Assembly (NCBI GenBank): GCA_964540005.1 | Contig: CAZILN010000387.1 | Location: 1-31,568, forward strand | Origin: CAZILN01 sp964540005 | Lineage (GTDB): Bacteria > Bacteroidota > Bacteroidia > Bacteroidales > SM23-62 | Length of the DNA stretch: 31,568 nt | Direction: 5' to 3' | Shown: positions 6,919 through 15,558 of the stretch, piece after piece | Numbering within the stretch: the stretch's first letter is position 1 | How the letters are laid out: every line of letters starts with the position of its first letter | Position numbers and translations under genes: made by a program | Notes under the pieces: generated by a model | What the model saw: only the letters and a program-made list of their open reading frames with translations | Database searches by the model: none | What the model was told of the DNA's origin: nothing

Positions 6919-8154
6919 ATGGCAGTTCCGGTAGCAATGCCCAGGCAGGGTCAATCTGTAGAAAGCTGTATTATAACTGAATGGCATTATAAAAAGGGAG
7001 ATCAATTAAAGGAAGGCGACATCCTTCTGTCCTATGAAACTGATAAGGCATCATTTGACCTGGAATCTCCTGCAGAAGGGATATTGCTTGAAATATTCTT
7101 CAAAGACGGGGATGTAGTGCCTGTCCTGGCTAACATTGCTGTTATAGGAAAGAAAGGTGAGTCAGTGGACGGGTTCCGTCCGGATAAACCATCTCCGGGA
7201 AGTGCTGAGGGACGGGCCGGGACAGTTTCTGATGAATCGCATGGCGTTCCGGCTGCCTCACCGGAGACAACAGTTACCACCCATTTATATCAGAATAATG
7301 GCAAAAGAAGAATATCCCCGCGGGCCAGGAGAATGGCGCAGGAACTTAACGTTCCCCTGGATAAGATCACCGGAAGCGGTCCGTACGGGCGCATAGTAGC
7401 AGAAGACATTACCAGAACAGCAGAATCAACGCCGGCTGTTATTACTGATACAGGCGGGTTTTCTGACGCCAAGCTCAGTAATATCAGACGGATCATAGCT
7501 GAAAAGATGTATCAGTCCCTGCAAAACTCCGCACAGCTGACCCATCACATCAGTGCCGACGCCCGCAGGATCCTTGCCTATCGTGCCTCATTCAAGGCCC
7601 TCCCCGAAGGGTCTCCCAACAGGGATATTACCATAAATGATATGATATCCTATGCAGTATGCAAGGTGCTTTTGAACAATCTTTTTCTTAATTCACATTT
7701 TCTCGGAGACAGCATCAGGATATTTGACAGGGTACACCTGGGTTTTGCCGTGGATACCGAGCGCGGACTTACGGTGCCGGTCCTTAAAAATGCAGATACC
7801 TTTAAACTGTCAGAGATATCTGGGAAGCTGAAAGGACTGGCAGAAAAGTGTAAGCAGGGTAACATTGATCCGGAGTTGCTTCAGAGTACCGAAGCCTCCT
7901 TTACCATTTCAAACCTTGGAGCCTATGGCATAGAGATGTTCACCCCTGTTCTTAACCTGCCGCAAGCAGGCATCCTGGGGATCAACACCATTACCAGGCG
8001 CCCGGCAGATACAGGTGACGGGACGATAGGAATGGTGCCTTATATCGGCCTGTCCCTGACCTATGATCACAGGGCTGTGGATGGCGCCCCGGCTTCAGCT
8101 TTCCTCAGAGAACTTAAAGAATTTATAGAATCATTTGAACCGGTCATCGGATGA
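6919..8154 (+). CDS. 2-oxoacid dehydrogenase E2 (dihydrolipoyl acyltransferase)
   Basis: A 411-aa E2 subunit. Domains in order: one lipoyl domain (residues 1-80, with lipoylated Lys43 in ETDKAS), a linker, the peripheral subunit-binding domain (about 128-165; RRISPRARRMAQELNVPLDKITGSGPYGRIVAEDI), and the catalytic core (about 185-411) ending with the active-site DHRAVDG (His384, Asp388). It transfers an acyl group from the E1-bound intermediate to CoA. It is the first gene of the plus-strand operon, and E1 follows. No E3 is encoded in the window, so a shared housekeeping E3 is presumably used. The exact 2-oxoacid (pyruvate, acetoin cleavage product, branched-chain) cannot be read from this. 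Confidence 0.9.
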   Translation: MAVPVAMPRQGQSVESCIITEWHYKKGDQLKEGDILLSYETDKASFDLESPAEGILLEIFFKDGDVVPVLANIAVIGKKGESVDGFRPDKPSPGSAEGRAGTVSDESHGVPAASPETTVTTHLYQNNGKRRISPRARRMAQELNVPLDKITGSGPYGRIVAEDITRTAESTPAVITDTGGFSDAKLSNIRRIIAEKMYQSLQNSAQLTHHISADARRILAYRASFKALPEGSPNRDITINDMISYAVCKVLLNNLFLNSHFLGDSIRIFDRVHLGFAVDTERGLTVPVLKNADTFKLSEISGKLKGLAEKCKQGNIDPELLQSTEASFTISNLGAYGIEMFTPVLNLPQAGILGINTITRRPADTGDGTIGMVPYIGLSLTYDHRAVDGAPASAFLRELKEFIESFEPVIG

Positions 8155-8192
8155 ATCGATCCGATGAATTCATCGGATAGATCGATCGGATG
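8145..8192. repeat. Tandem 22-bp repeat with nested palindrome between E2 and E1
   Basis: Copy 1 at 8145-8166 and copy 2 at 8171-8192 match at 19 of 22 positions (CATCGGAT..ATCGATC.GATG). The junction forms the perfect 16-bp palindrome CCGATGAATTCATCGG at 8161-8176. Copy 1 covers the E2 stop codon. The block sits just upstream of the preferred E1 start (8209), so an RNA hairpin here could tune E1 translation or limit message decay. It may also be a simple local duplication. Confidence 0.65.
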
Positions 8193-8208
8193 GCTAAAAC
8201 AAATTAAA

Positions 8209-10677
8209 ATGCCCAAATCACAAGTAATAGATCCGAACAAGCTCAGGAAAAAAGGCGAGATATCTTTCGGTACCATTCCCGTCAACCAGTATGACAGGAG
8301 CATAGAGGAGGAAAAACAGCATTTCAGCAAGGAAGATTTCATACGGATCTTTCGCGATATGACCATCATACGGGAATTTGAAACCATGCTGAACCAGATA
8401 AAGATCTCCGGTGAGTACAAGGGTGTCAGTTACAACCACCCAGGACCTGCACATCTGAGCATCGGACAGGAAGCGGCTGCAGTAGGAATGGCTTACCTTC
8501 TGACTGCAGACGATTATATTTTCGGATCACACCGCAGCCATGGTGAGATCCTGGCCAAGGGTCTCTCGGCCATTCAGCACCTGGACGATGACCAGCTTGT
8601 AAACATAATGGAGAATTACCTTGAAGGAAGCACCCTGAAGGTCGTTGAAAGGGAAGCGAGCAGCTCTGTCAAGGAATTGGCTGTCAGATACCTGCTGTAC
8701 GGGACCCTGGCAGAGATTTTTGCCCGTGAAACAGGATTCAATAAGGGCCTGGGCGGATCCATGCATGCATTCTTCCCACCTTTCGGGGTATATCCCAATA
8801 ATGCCATTGTCGGCGGATCAGGTGATATTTCAGTGGGAGCTGCCCTCTTTAAAAAGGTAAACAGGCAGAAAGGCATCATTGTGGCCAATATTGGCGATGC
8901 TTCCATGGGTTGCGGACCTGTTTGGGAAGGTATCTGTTTTGCGACCATGGATCAGTATCAGCAGTTATGGACCGGTGAATTTAAGGGCGGTATGCCCATT
9001 ATCTTCAATTTCATGAACAACCAGTATGGGATGGGGGGACAGACAAACGGGGAAACCATGGGCTATGATATGCTGGCCCGTGTGGGAGCGGGCATCAATC
9101 CCGATATGATGCATTCTGAACGGATCGACGGTTACAATCCCCTGGCCGTCATAGATGCCTTCAGACGGAAAAAGAAACTCCTGGAAGAAAAAAAAGGTCC
9201 GGTATTAATGGATACTCTTACATACCGCTATAGCGGGCACTCTCCCTCGGATGCATCCTCCTACCGGTCAAAAGAAGAAGTAGATGCATGGATGCTGCAG
9301 GATTCCATCAACTCATATGCTGAAGATCTTGAGAAAAGCGCTGTTGCAAGCAAAAAGGAGCTGGATAAAATCCGCAAAGAGACCGGGCAAATGGTTTTAC
9401 AGGTCACAAAATGGGCCACCGATGTTGCAATTTCCCCGCATATGGACCTTAAAAGAGACCCTGAGGCGATTGGGAAAATGATGTTTTCGGGCGGATCATG
9501 TGATGCTATGACAGAAGGAACCCCCGAGGTACTCATACCTCTTGAGGAGAATCCGCGCATTAAACAGATCAGCCAAAAGGCACGTTTCGGACTCGACAAA
9601 GATGGCAAACCGCTGCCAAAAATAAAATGCTTTCAGTTGAGAGATGGTATTTTTGAAGCGATAATCGACCGCTTTTACAAGGATCCTTCCCTGATAGCCT
9701 ATGGTGAAGAAAACCGTGACTGGGGTGGTGCCTTTGCCGTATACCGCGGACTCACCGAAGCCCTGCCATATAACCGGCTGTTCAATGCATCTATATCCGA
9801 AGGTGCCATTGTGGGAACGGCGATAGGATATGGAATGGCCGGCGGAAGGGTGATCGCAGAGATCATGTATTGTGATTTCCTGGGACGTTCCGGTGATGAA
9901 GTCTTTAACCAGTTACCCAAGTGGCAGTCCATGAGCGGAAACGCTCTGAAAATGCCTGTGGTGATCCGGGTTTCTGTCGGTTCCAAATACGGGGCCCAGC
10001 ATTCCCAGGACTGGTCGGCACTGGTGGCGCATATACCCGGACTCAAAGTAGTATTCCCCGCCACCCCCTATGATGCAAAAGGACTTATGAATGCAGCACT
10101 TCAGGGTACGGATCCCGTTATATTCTTTGAAAGCCAGCGCATTTACGATGCAGGCGAATGGTTTCATGAAGGAGGCGTACCGGAAGGATATTATGAGATA
10201 CCCATAGGCGAACCTGATATTAAACGGGAGGGCTCAGATATTACCATACTGAGCATAGGGGCTACCCTGTACACCGTAGTTGCGGCAGCTGAAGTGCTGA
10301 AGGAGAAATACGGTGTGAGTACTGAGATCATTGATGCCCGCAGCATGGTGCCATTTAATTATACTCCTGTACTTGAATCACTTAAAAAAACGGGGAGGAT
10401 ACTGCTTGCTTCGGATGCATCATCCAGGGGTTCCTTCCTGAAAGAAATGGCTCATACCATCACGGAGCTGGCATTTGATCAGCTGGATGCACCCCCTGTG
10501 GTAGTCGGCTCAAGGAACTGGATAGTCCCTGCTTACGAAATGGAGGAATACTTTTTTCCCCAACCCGGATGGATCATCGATGCCATTCATGAAAGGATAC
10601 TGCCTCTTAAAGGTCATGTGTCCGGACAGGATTTTACGGATCAGACTATCCTGATGAGAAATAAGGAAGGAGTATAA
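8209..10677 (+). CDS. 2-oxoacid dehydrogenase E1, fused alpha and beta subunits
   Basis: An 822-aa thiamine-diphosphate enzyme. The alpha half (about 40-400) contains the TPP motif GDASMG (Asp230) through NFMNNQYGMG (Asn270-Asn271) and the RYSGHSPSD loop. The beta half (about 470-822) has AYGEENRDWGGAF, SISEGAIVGTAIGYGMAGGRVIAE, and the transketolase C-terminal domain with IGATLYTVVAAAEVL. Fused E1 of this type is common in Bacteroidota. The frame opens at ATG 8164, but that segment is the tandem repeat, and MPKSQVIDPNKLRKKGEI is a more plausible N-terminus, so 8209 is preferred. It decarboxylates a 2-oxoacid and acylates the lipoyl group of E2. A carbohydrate operon is an unusual place for it and suggests a dedicated end-product oxidation. 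Confidence 0.9.
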   Translation: MPKSQVIDPNKLRKKGEISFGTIPVNQYDRSIEEEKQHFSKEDFIRIFRDMTIIREFETMLNQIKISGEYKGVSYNHPGPAHLSIGQEAAAVGMAYLLTADDYIFGSHRSHGEILAKGLSAIQHLDDDQLVNIMENYLEGSTLKVVEREASSSVKELAVRYLLYGTLAEIFARETGFNKGLGGSMHAFFPPFGVYPNNAIVGGSGDISVGAALFKKVNRQKGIIVANIGDASMGCGPVWEGICFATMDQYQQLWTGEFKGGMPIIFNFMNNQYGMGGQTNGETMGYDMLARVGAGINPDMMHSERIDGYNPLAVIDAFRRKKKLLEEKKGPVLMDTLTYRYSGHSPSDASSYRSKEEVDAWMLQDSINSYAEDLEKSAVASKKELDKIRKETGQMVLQVTKWATDVAISPHMDLKRDPEAIGKMMFSGGSCDAMTEGTPEVLIPLEENPRIKQISQKARFGLDKDGKPLPKIKCFQLRDGIFEAIIDRFYKDPSLIAYGEENRDWGGAFAVYRGLTEALPYNRLFNASISEGAIVGTAIGYGMAGGRVIAEIMYCDFLGRSGDEVFNQLPKWQSMSGNALKMPVVIRVSVGSKYGAQHSQDWSALVAHIPGLKVVFPATPYDAKGLMNAALQGTDPVIFFESQRIYDAGEWFHEGGVPEGYYEIPIGEPDIKREGSDITILSIGATLYTVVAAAEVLKEKYGVSTEIIDARSMVPFNYTPVLESLKKTGRILLASDASSRGSFLKEMAHTITELAFDQLDAPPVVVGSRNWIVPAYEMEEYFFPQPGWIIDAIHERILPLKGHVSGQDFTDQTILMRNKEGV

Positions 10678-10714
10678 TAAAAAGCTTAAATTTATAAGTA
10701 TAAACAGCTAAAAG

Positions 10715-11389
10715 ATGAAACGCAGCGAAATAAACCGGATCATCAGGGAATCCAAAAATTTCCTGGAAGAAAAGCAGTTCAAACTGCCCCCCTGGGCTTA
10801 CTGGTCGCCTGCGGACTGGAAAGGGAAGTATGATAGCTGCCGGGAGATCGCCGATAATATGCTGGGCTGGGATATAACTGATTTTGGAAACGATGATTTC
10901 TATCATTTGGGACTCATTCTTTTTACGATCCGGAACGGAAATCCTGAGATGGGTCATAAAACCTACTGTGAAAAGATCATGATCGTTCATGAAAACCAGA
11001 TCACCCCCATGCATTTTCACTGGGCCAAAACCGAGGATATAATTGTCCGCGGCGGAGGGAACCTGGTCCTGGAAATATACGAGGCCAACAAGGAGCAACA
11101 ATTGACCTCCAATAAGGTCCTTTTAAGCACTGACGGGGTACAAAGACTCATTGAGCCAGGTAAAAAGCTTGTCCTTGCTCCCGGGGAGAGCGTCACATTT
11201 GAACCGTTCATTGCACACAGGTTCTATGGTCAGGAGGACAAGGGAACAGTGCTGGTGGGTGAAGTCAGCACGGTAAATGATGATAATGCAGATAATTGTT
11301 TCATTGATGAAGCAGGGAGGTTCCCCAGTATAGATGAGGATGAAGACCCCCTCCACCTGCTTGTGTCAGATTACCAAAAATATCTCTGA
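10715..11389 (+). CDS. D-lyxose/D-mannose-type sugar isomerase (cupin)
   Basis: A 224-aa cupin-fold isomerase resembling D-lyxose ketol-isomerase (D-lyxose to D-xylulose, D-mannose to D-fructose). The opening MKRSEINRIIRESKNFLEE, then LPPWAYWSPADW and GWDITDFG are characteristic. The metal site is visible as MHFHWAKTED (His100, His102, Glu107) with a later ligand in EPFIAHRFYG (His168). The gene is in the same operon as, and 2 bases upstream of, the PfkB kinase, which suggests the kinase uses the ketose product. The true substrate could be another aldose. Confidence 0.85.
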   Translation: MKRSEINRIIRESKNFLEEKQFKLPPWAYWSPADWKGKYDSCREIADNMLGWDITDFGNDDFYHLGLILFTIRNGNPEMGHKTYCEKIMIVHENQITPMHFHWAKTEDIIVRGGGNLVLEIYEANKEQQLTSNKVLLSTDGVQRLIEPGKKLVLAPGESVTFEPFIAHRFYGQEDKGTVLVGEVSTVNDDNADNCFIDEAGRFPSIDEDEDPLHLLVSDYQKYL

Positions 11390-11391
11390 TC

Positions 11392-12588
11392 ATGGACAAA
11401 ATGAGAATATCCGGTGTGGGTTGCTGCCTGCTCGATTACCTTTATTCGGGGATTGATTTTGGCTCTGAAGCATATCAGAAATATATTTCCCGCACAGACG
11501 GTGACGGGGGTTTGTGTCCGGGTAAACTGGTACTGACAGATGATTTCGAACAGTTCAGCGGAAGATCTTTCCCCGAGGTAGTGTCAGAGATTGTAGGCTC
11601 CAGAATTTATGATGCTTACAACCTGGGCGGACCGGCAATAGTTGCCCTCATCCATGCAGCACAGCTGCTTTCCACTCAGGCAGATATCAGGTTCTATGCT
11701 GCCCTGGGTGATGATCAGACAGGACAGATCATTCTATCAATTATTGAGCAAACACCGGTACAGCTGGCAAAAATCATCTACAGCCAGAAAGATACTCCCT
11801 ATACTTATGTATTGTCTGATCCCGATTATGACAGCGGGCACGGAGAACGCAGCTTTATTAATAATATAGGAGCTGCCTGGGATATCATGGGGGATGACCT
11901 GGATGATCATTTCTACCAGTCGGACATCCTTGTATTCGGGGGAACGGCCCTGGTACCGAATATTGCAGACCAGCTGACTGCACTGTTGAAAAAGGGTAAA
12001 GAAAATGGCTGCATTACTGTCGTCAATACAGTATACGATTTCCTCAATGAAAAGAAGGATCCAGGAAAACCCTGGCAACTGGGGGGCAGCAAAGAAACTT
12101 ACAGGTATATAGACCTGCTGATCATGGATCTTGAAGAAGCCCTGCGGATCAGCGGCAAGGAGGATATTGACCAGGCACTGGATTTCTATATCCAATCCGG
12201 TGTATCAGCCTTCATCATTACCAACGGCGCACAGCCTGTACTCTTGTATTCCGGCGGGAGCCTATTCCAAAAAACAGAAGCTGTAGTCCAAATGCCTGTT
12301 TCTCAGCTGGTTATCAACTCCCTGAAGAATGGGTCAAACATACAGGGAGATACCACAGGCTGCGGGGATAACTTTGCCGGTGGGGTAATAGCGGCCATGG
12401 CCAGGCAGCTACAGGGAAGAAAGGCCGGGGAAATGGATCTTCTGAAGGCCTGCAGCTGGGGCATAGTCTCCGGGGGATTTGCCTGCTTTTACATGGGGGG
12501 CACCTATCTTGAAAAAGATGAGCTTGAAAAATACAGGTTGATCCTCCCCTACTTCGAGGCTTACCGGAACCAAATAGGGGGAGAATAA
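11392..12588 (+). CDS. PfkB-family carbohydrate kinase (long form)
   Basis: A 398-aa ribokinase-fold kinase, longer than the typical 300-330 aa. The N-terminal glycine segment YNLGGPAIVALIHAA and the C-terminal PfkB signature DTTGCGDNFAGG, with catalytic base Asp326, are clear. An extra segment near residues 30-75 (GDGGLCPGKLVLTDDFEQFSG) lengthens the protein. Its stop codon overlaps the next ATG by one base (TAATG at 12586-12590). Being placed between an isomerase and a hexitol-phosphate dehydrogenase suggests a ketose or polyol substrate, but this is inference. Confidence 0.85.
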   Translation: MDKMRISGVGCCLLDYLYSGIDFGSEAYQKYISRTDGDGGLCPGKLVLTDDFEQFSGRSFPEVVSEIVGSRIYDAYNLGGPAIVALIHAAQLLSTQADIRFYAALGDDQTGQIILSIIEQTPVQLAKIIYSQKDTPYTYVLSDPDYDSGHGERSFINNIGAAWDIMGDDLDDHFYQSDILVFGGTALVPNIADQLTALLKKGKENGCITVVNTVYDFLNEKKDPGKPWQLGGSKETYRYIDLLIMDLEEALRISGKEDIDQALDFYIQSGVSAFIITNGAQPVLLYSGGSLFQKTEAVVQMPVSQLVINSLKNGSNIQGDTTGCGDNFAGGVIAAMARQLQGRKAGEMDLLKACSWGIVSGGFACFYMGGTYLEKDELEKYRLILPYFEAYRNQIGGE

Positions 12589-13817
12589 TGACAGGTGGTT
12601 CAGAAAAGAAAATACTCATTTTTGGTGCAGGAAAGATAGGCCGGTCATTCATTGGCCAGCTGTTCAGCAGGGCCGGGTATGAGGTATTGTTTATCGATAT
12701 TGACAGAGAGATCATCAGGCTTCTGAATGAAAGAAAAAGCTACAGGCTGCTTATTAAGGATGCCAAACCGGCTACCTTGAATATAAGGAACGTACGTGGG
12801 ATCCACTTCAGTGACACTGAGGAGATAAACAGGGAAATTGCTGACACACAGCTGATTGCCCTGTCTGTTGGACAAAGGGGGCTTGATGCTGCGATAGAGA
12901 TCATTGCAACCGGACTGAGGAATAAGCACCTTTCTCATCCGGGCCGGTTGACCGATATTATCATAGCCGAAAATATTGTGAACGGAGATCTGTATATACG
13001 CGACAAACTGAAGGAAAAACTGGGACCCTCGTATCCGACTGAGAGCCTCCCCGGACTGGTAGAAACCAGCATAGGAAAAATGGTCCCTATCATGAGCGCA
13101 GAAGACCTGGAAGAGGACCCTCTGCAGGTCTTTGCCGAATCATACAACACGCTAATCCTGGCACGCAAATCATTCAGGAATCCTGTTCCGGATGTACCCG
13201 GACTGTCTCCAAAGGACAATATGAAGGCCTGGGTTGACCGGAAACTCTTCATTCACAACCTCGGGCATGCTGCTGCTGCCTACTTTGGGTTTCTGAAGCA
13301 CCCGGACAAACTCTTCCTCTACCAGGTTTTGTCTGATGCGGAAATATATGATCAGACCTACCAGGTAATGAATCAATCGGCTGCCATCCTGCGGAAAAAA
13401 TACCCGGGTGAATTCAGCCGGCAGGAACTGGAAGCTCACATCCACGATCTGCTGCAACGTTTCATGAACCGTGCTCTGAAAGATACTGTTTTTCGGGTAG
13501 GCTGCGATCTCAGGCGAAAACTCTCTGCAAGTGACCGGCTGGCCTACCCCATCCGGGCGGGCAATGAATACGGTATGCATACAGATAAAATACTTTATGC
13601 CCTGGTATGCGGATTCTACTTCAGGGCACGTGATGTCGGTAATAATTTTCATCCTGATGACGCGAAGCTGTTCGCAGATTATTCCAGTGATATTGAAGAA
13701 TTACTGTCGGATTTTTCAGGTTTTCATCCTGAAAAAGATAAGATATTATTAACACTGGCCCGGGAATATTGTGTGCTCATTAACACTAAATTTGCCCCTG
13801 AAATTAAAATAGTATAA
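12588..13817 (+). CDS. Mannitol-1-phosphate 5-dehydrogenase-like polyol dehydrogenase
   Basis: A 409-aa member of the long-chain mannitol dehydrogenase family. The N-terminal NAD-binding motif IFGAGKIGRSFIGQLFSRAG is followed by a typical IAENIVNG segment and the active-site stretch DRKLFIHNLGHAAAAYFG (Lys219, Asn224, His227), as in MtlD (KLF..N.GHA). The family interconverts D-mannitol-1-phosphate and D-fructose-6-phosphate with NAD. Five bases downstream lies a HAD phosphatase, the same enzyme pair that is fused in some bacteria and algae making free mannitol. Without PTS genes, mannitol-1-phosphate would have to come from a kinase or from fructose-6-phosphate. Confidence 0.85.
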   Translation: MTGGSEKKILIFGAGKIGRSFIGQLFSRAGYEVLFIDIDREIIRLLNERKSYRLLIKDAKPATLNIRNVRGIHFSDTEEINREIADTQLIALSVGQRGLDAAIEIIATGLRNKHLSHPGRLTDIIIAENIVNGDLYIRDKLKEKLGPSYPTESLPGLVETSIGKMVPIMSAEDLEEDPLQVFAESYNTLILARKSFRNPVPDVPGLSPKDNMKAWVDRKLFIHNLGHAAAAYFGFLKHPDKLFLYQVLSDAEIYDQTYQVMNQSAAILRKKYPGEFSRQELEAHIHDLLQRFMNRALKDTVFRVGCDLRRKLSASDRLAYPIRAGNEYGMHTDKILYALVCGFYFRARDVGNNFHPDDAKLFADYSSDIEELLSDFSGFHPEKDKILLTLAREYCVLINTKFAPEIKIV

Positions 13818-13822
13818 AATTT

Positions 13823-14467
13823 ATGTTAAAGGCAGTATTATTTGATATGGATGGAGTACTGGTAGATTCTGAGCCTTTCATATGCCAGGCTGCCATAGCT
13901 ATGTTCAGGGAACACGGACTGGAAGTCAGGGAATCTGATTTCATCCCCTTTGTTGGCACGGGTGAAAACAGGTATATTGGCGGGGTAGCGGAGAAATACG
14001 GTTTTGATCTGCACAAGGAACGGGATAAAGCCAGGACCTATGAGATCTACGAGGAGATCACCCAGGGGAAGCTAAGCCCCCTGCCGGGGACCATAGAATT
14101 TATTTCTGCCTGCAGGCAGGCAGGACTCCTGCTTGCAGTAGCAACCAGCGCAGATGAAGCTAAAATGCTCATCAACCTCAGGGAAATAGGGATCCCTGCC
14201 AGCTCTTTTGATACCACGGTAAACGGACTACAGATTGAAAGGAAGAAACCTTATCCGGATATATACCTGATGGCGGCATTCCTGCTTGGATTGGATCCTT
14301 CTTCCTGCCTTGTTGTTGAGGATGCACCCAGCGGACTCAAAGCCGGTAAGGCCGCCGGTTCCAGATGTCTGGGACTGACAACCAGTTTCCCTGCTGAAGA
14401 TTTGCAGCTGGCGGACTGGATTGCGGATGACCTGTCCTGTGTACCACCGGAAGCAATAAATTGGTAA
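13823..14467 (+). CDS. HAD-superfamily sugar-phosphate phosphatase or phosphomutase
   Basis: A 214-aa subfamily IA HAD hydrolase. Motif I is VLFDMDGVLVDSE (Asp8 nucleophile, Asp10 acid), motif II is VATSAD, the motif III lysine is in ERKKPYPDIY, and motif IV is VVEDAPSGLKAGKAAG. The family includes beta-phosphoglucomutases and hexose or hexitol-phosphate phosphatases. Placement directly after the mannitol-1-phosphate dehydrogenase makes a hexitol-phosphate phosphatase the best guess. Confidence 0.85.
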   Translation: MLKAVLFDMDGVLVDSEPFICQAAIAMFREHGLEVRESDFIPFVGTGENRYIGGVAEKYGFDLHKERDKARTYEIYEEITQGKLSPLPGTIEFISACRQAGLLLAVATSADEAKMLINLREIGIPASSFDTTVNGLQIERKKPYPDIYLMAAFLLGLDPSSCLVVEDAPSGLKAGKAAGSRCLGLTTSFPAEDLQLADWIADDLSCVPPEAINW

Positions 14468-14512
14468 GTAACAGTTTTTAATATCTTTATACAAAATAAC
14501 CAGAGTAATATT

Positions 14513-15511
14513 ATGGAACTTAGAGAGCTGGGATCAAGTGGCGTTAAAGTTACCCCTGTAGCTTTCGGAGCCTGGGCTATCGGAGGCTGGATGTGGGGTG
14601 GCGCTGACAGATCTGATGCCATCAGGGCCATACAGGCTTCACTCGACAAGGGTATCACCACCATAGATACAGCCCCTGTATATGGATTCGGTGTGAGCGA
14701 ACAAATTGTAGGCGAGGCCATCAGGGGGAAACGGGAGCAGGTGCAGATCCTTACAAAATACGGATTGCGTTGGGATGCTGAGGAGGGTCATTTTTACTTT
14801 TCAACTTCCGACAACCAGGGCAAGCCCATAGATATCTATAAACATGCATCTGCCGAACGGGTCATTTTCGAATGTGAAAGGAGCCTGAAAAATCTTGGTA
14901 CTGATTATATCGACCTCTTACAGATCCATTGGGCCGATCCAAGTACCCCGGTTGAAGAAACCATGTCAGCCGTTAAAAAACTGATTCAGGACGGCAAAGT
15001 CAGAGCTGCCGGTGTGTGCAATTATAATGTGGAACAGATGATTCAGGCCATGCAGGTGGTGCCGCTGGCTTCCAACCAGGTACCTTACAGCATGGTAAAC
15101 CGTGATATAGAGAAGGATGTGGTACCGTTCTGCCTCGAAAACGGAATATCCATCCTGCCCTACAGTCCGCTGCAACGTGGATTACTTACCGGGAAAATCA
15201 AAGCTGATTACCGCTTCAATGAAGGTGACAACAGGCCCACTACCCCACACTTCAGGATTGGTAACCTGATTAAAATAAATGAGTTCCTGAACGACATCAG
15301 GTCAATAGCGGATGAAAAGAATGCAAGCCTGGCACAACTGGTCCTGCGCTGGACCATGCAAATGCCCGGCATGAGCTGTGTGCTTGCAGGGGCCCGTAAT
15401 CCCGAACAGGTTATAGAAAATTCGGGAGCCCTGCATTTTTCACTGAGTGAGCTGGAGATGAAAGAGATCAACACCCGGCTGGATGAGCTTGAACTGGATC
15501 TGGAATCGTGA
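14513..15511 (+). CDS. Aldo/keto reductase
   Basis: A 332-aa NADP-dependent (beta/alpha)8 reductase. The catalytic tetrad is visible: Asp52 and Tyr57 in IDTAPVYGFG, Lys82 in ILTKYG, and His139 in LLQIHWAD. The C-terminal NADP-binding segment reads CVLAGARNPEQVIENSGA. It resembles the IolS/YajO-like branch that acts on sugar aldehydes and ketones. A TATCTTTA at 14482-14489, one base off the TAnnTTTG motif, precedes it and could be a weak internal promoter. Likely role: reduction of an aldose, ketose or aldolase-derived aldehyde. Confidence 0.88.
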   Translation: MELRELGSSGVKVTPVAFGAWAIGGWMWGGADRSDAIRAIQASLDKGITTIDTAPVYGFGVSEQIVGEAIRGKREQVQILTKYGLRWDAEEGHFYFSTSDNQGKPIDIYKHASAERVIFECERSLKNLGTDYIDLLQIHWADPSTPVEETMSAVKKLIQDGKVRAAGVCNYNVEQMIQAMQVVPLASNQVPYSMVNRDIEKDVVPFCLENGISILPYSPLQRGLLTGKIKADYRFNEGDNRPTTPHFRIGNLIKINEFLNDIRSIADEKNASLAQLVLRWTMQMPGMSCVLAGARNPEQVIENSGALHFSLSELEMKEINTRLDELELDLES

Positions 15512-15558
15512 TTTTTTCATGATATGATATAAAATGACAGGCCATGAATGATTGAAAT

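Noticed and set aside
7032..7280. Minus-strand frames inside the E2 and E1 genes, several of 70-120 codons
   Set aside because: All lie opposite strongly supported enzyme domains and show no motif or start-site support.
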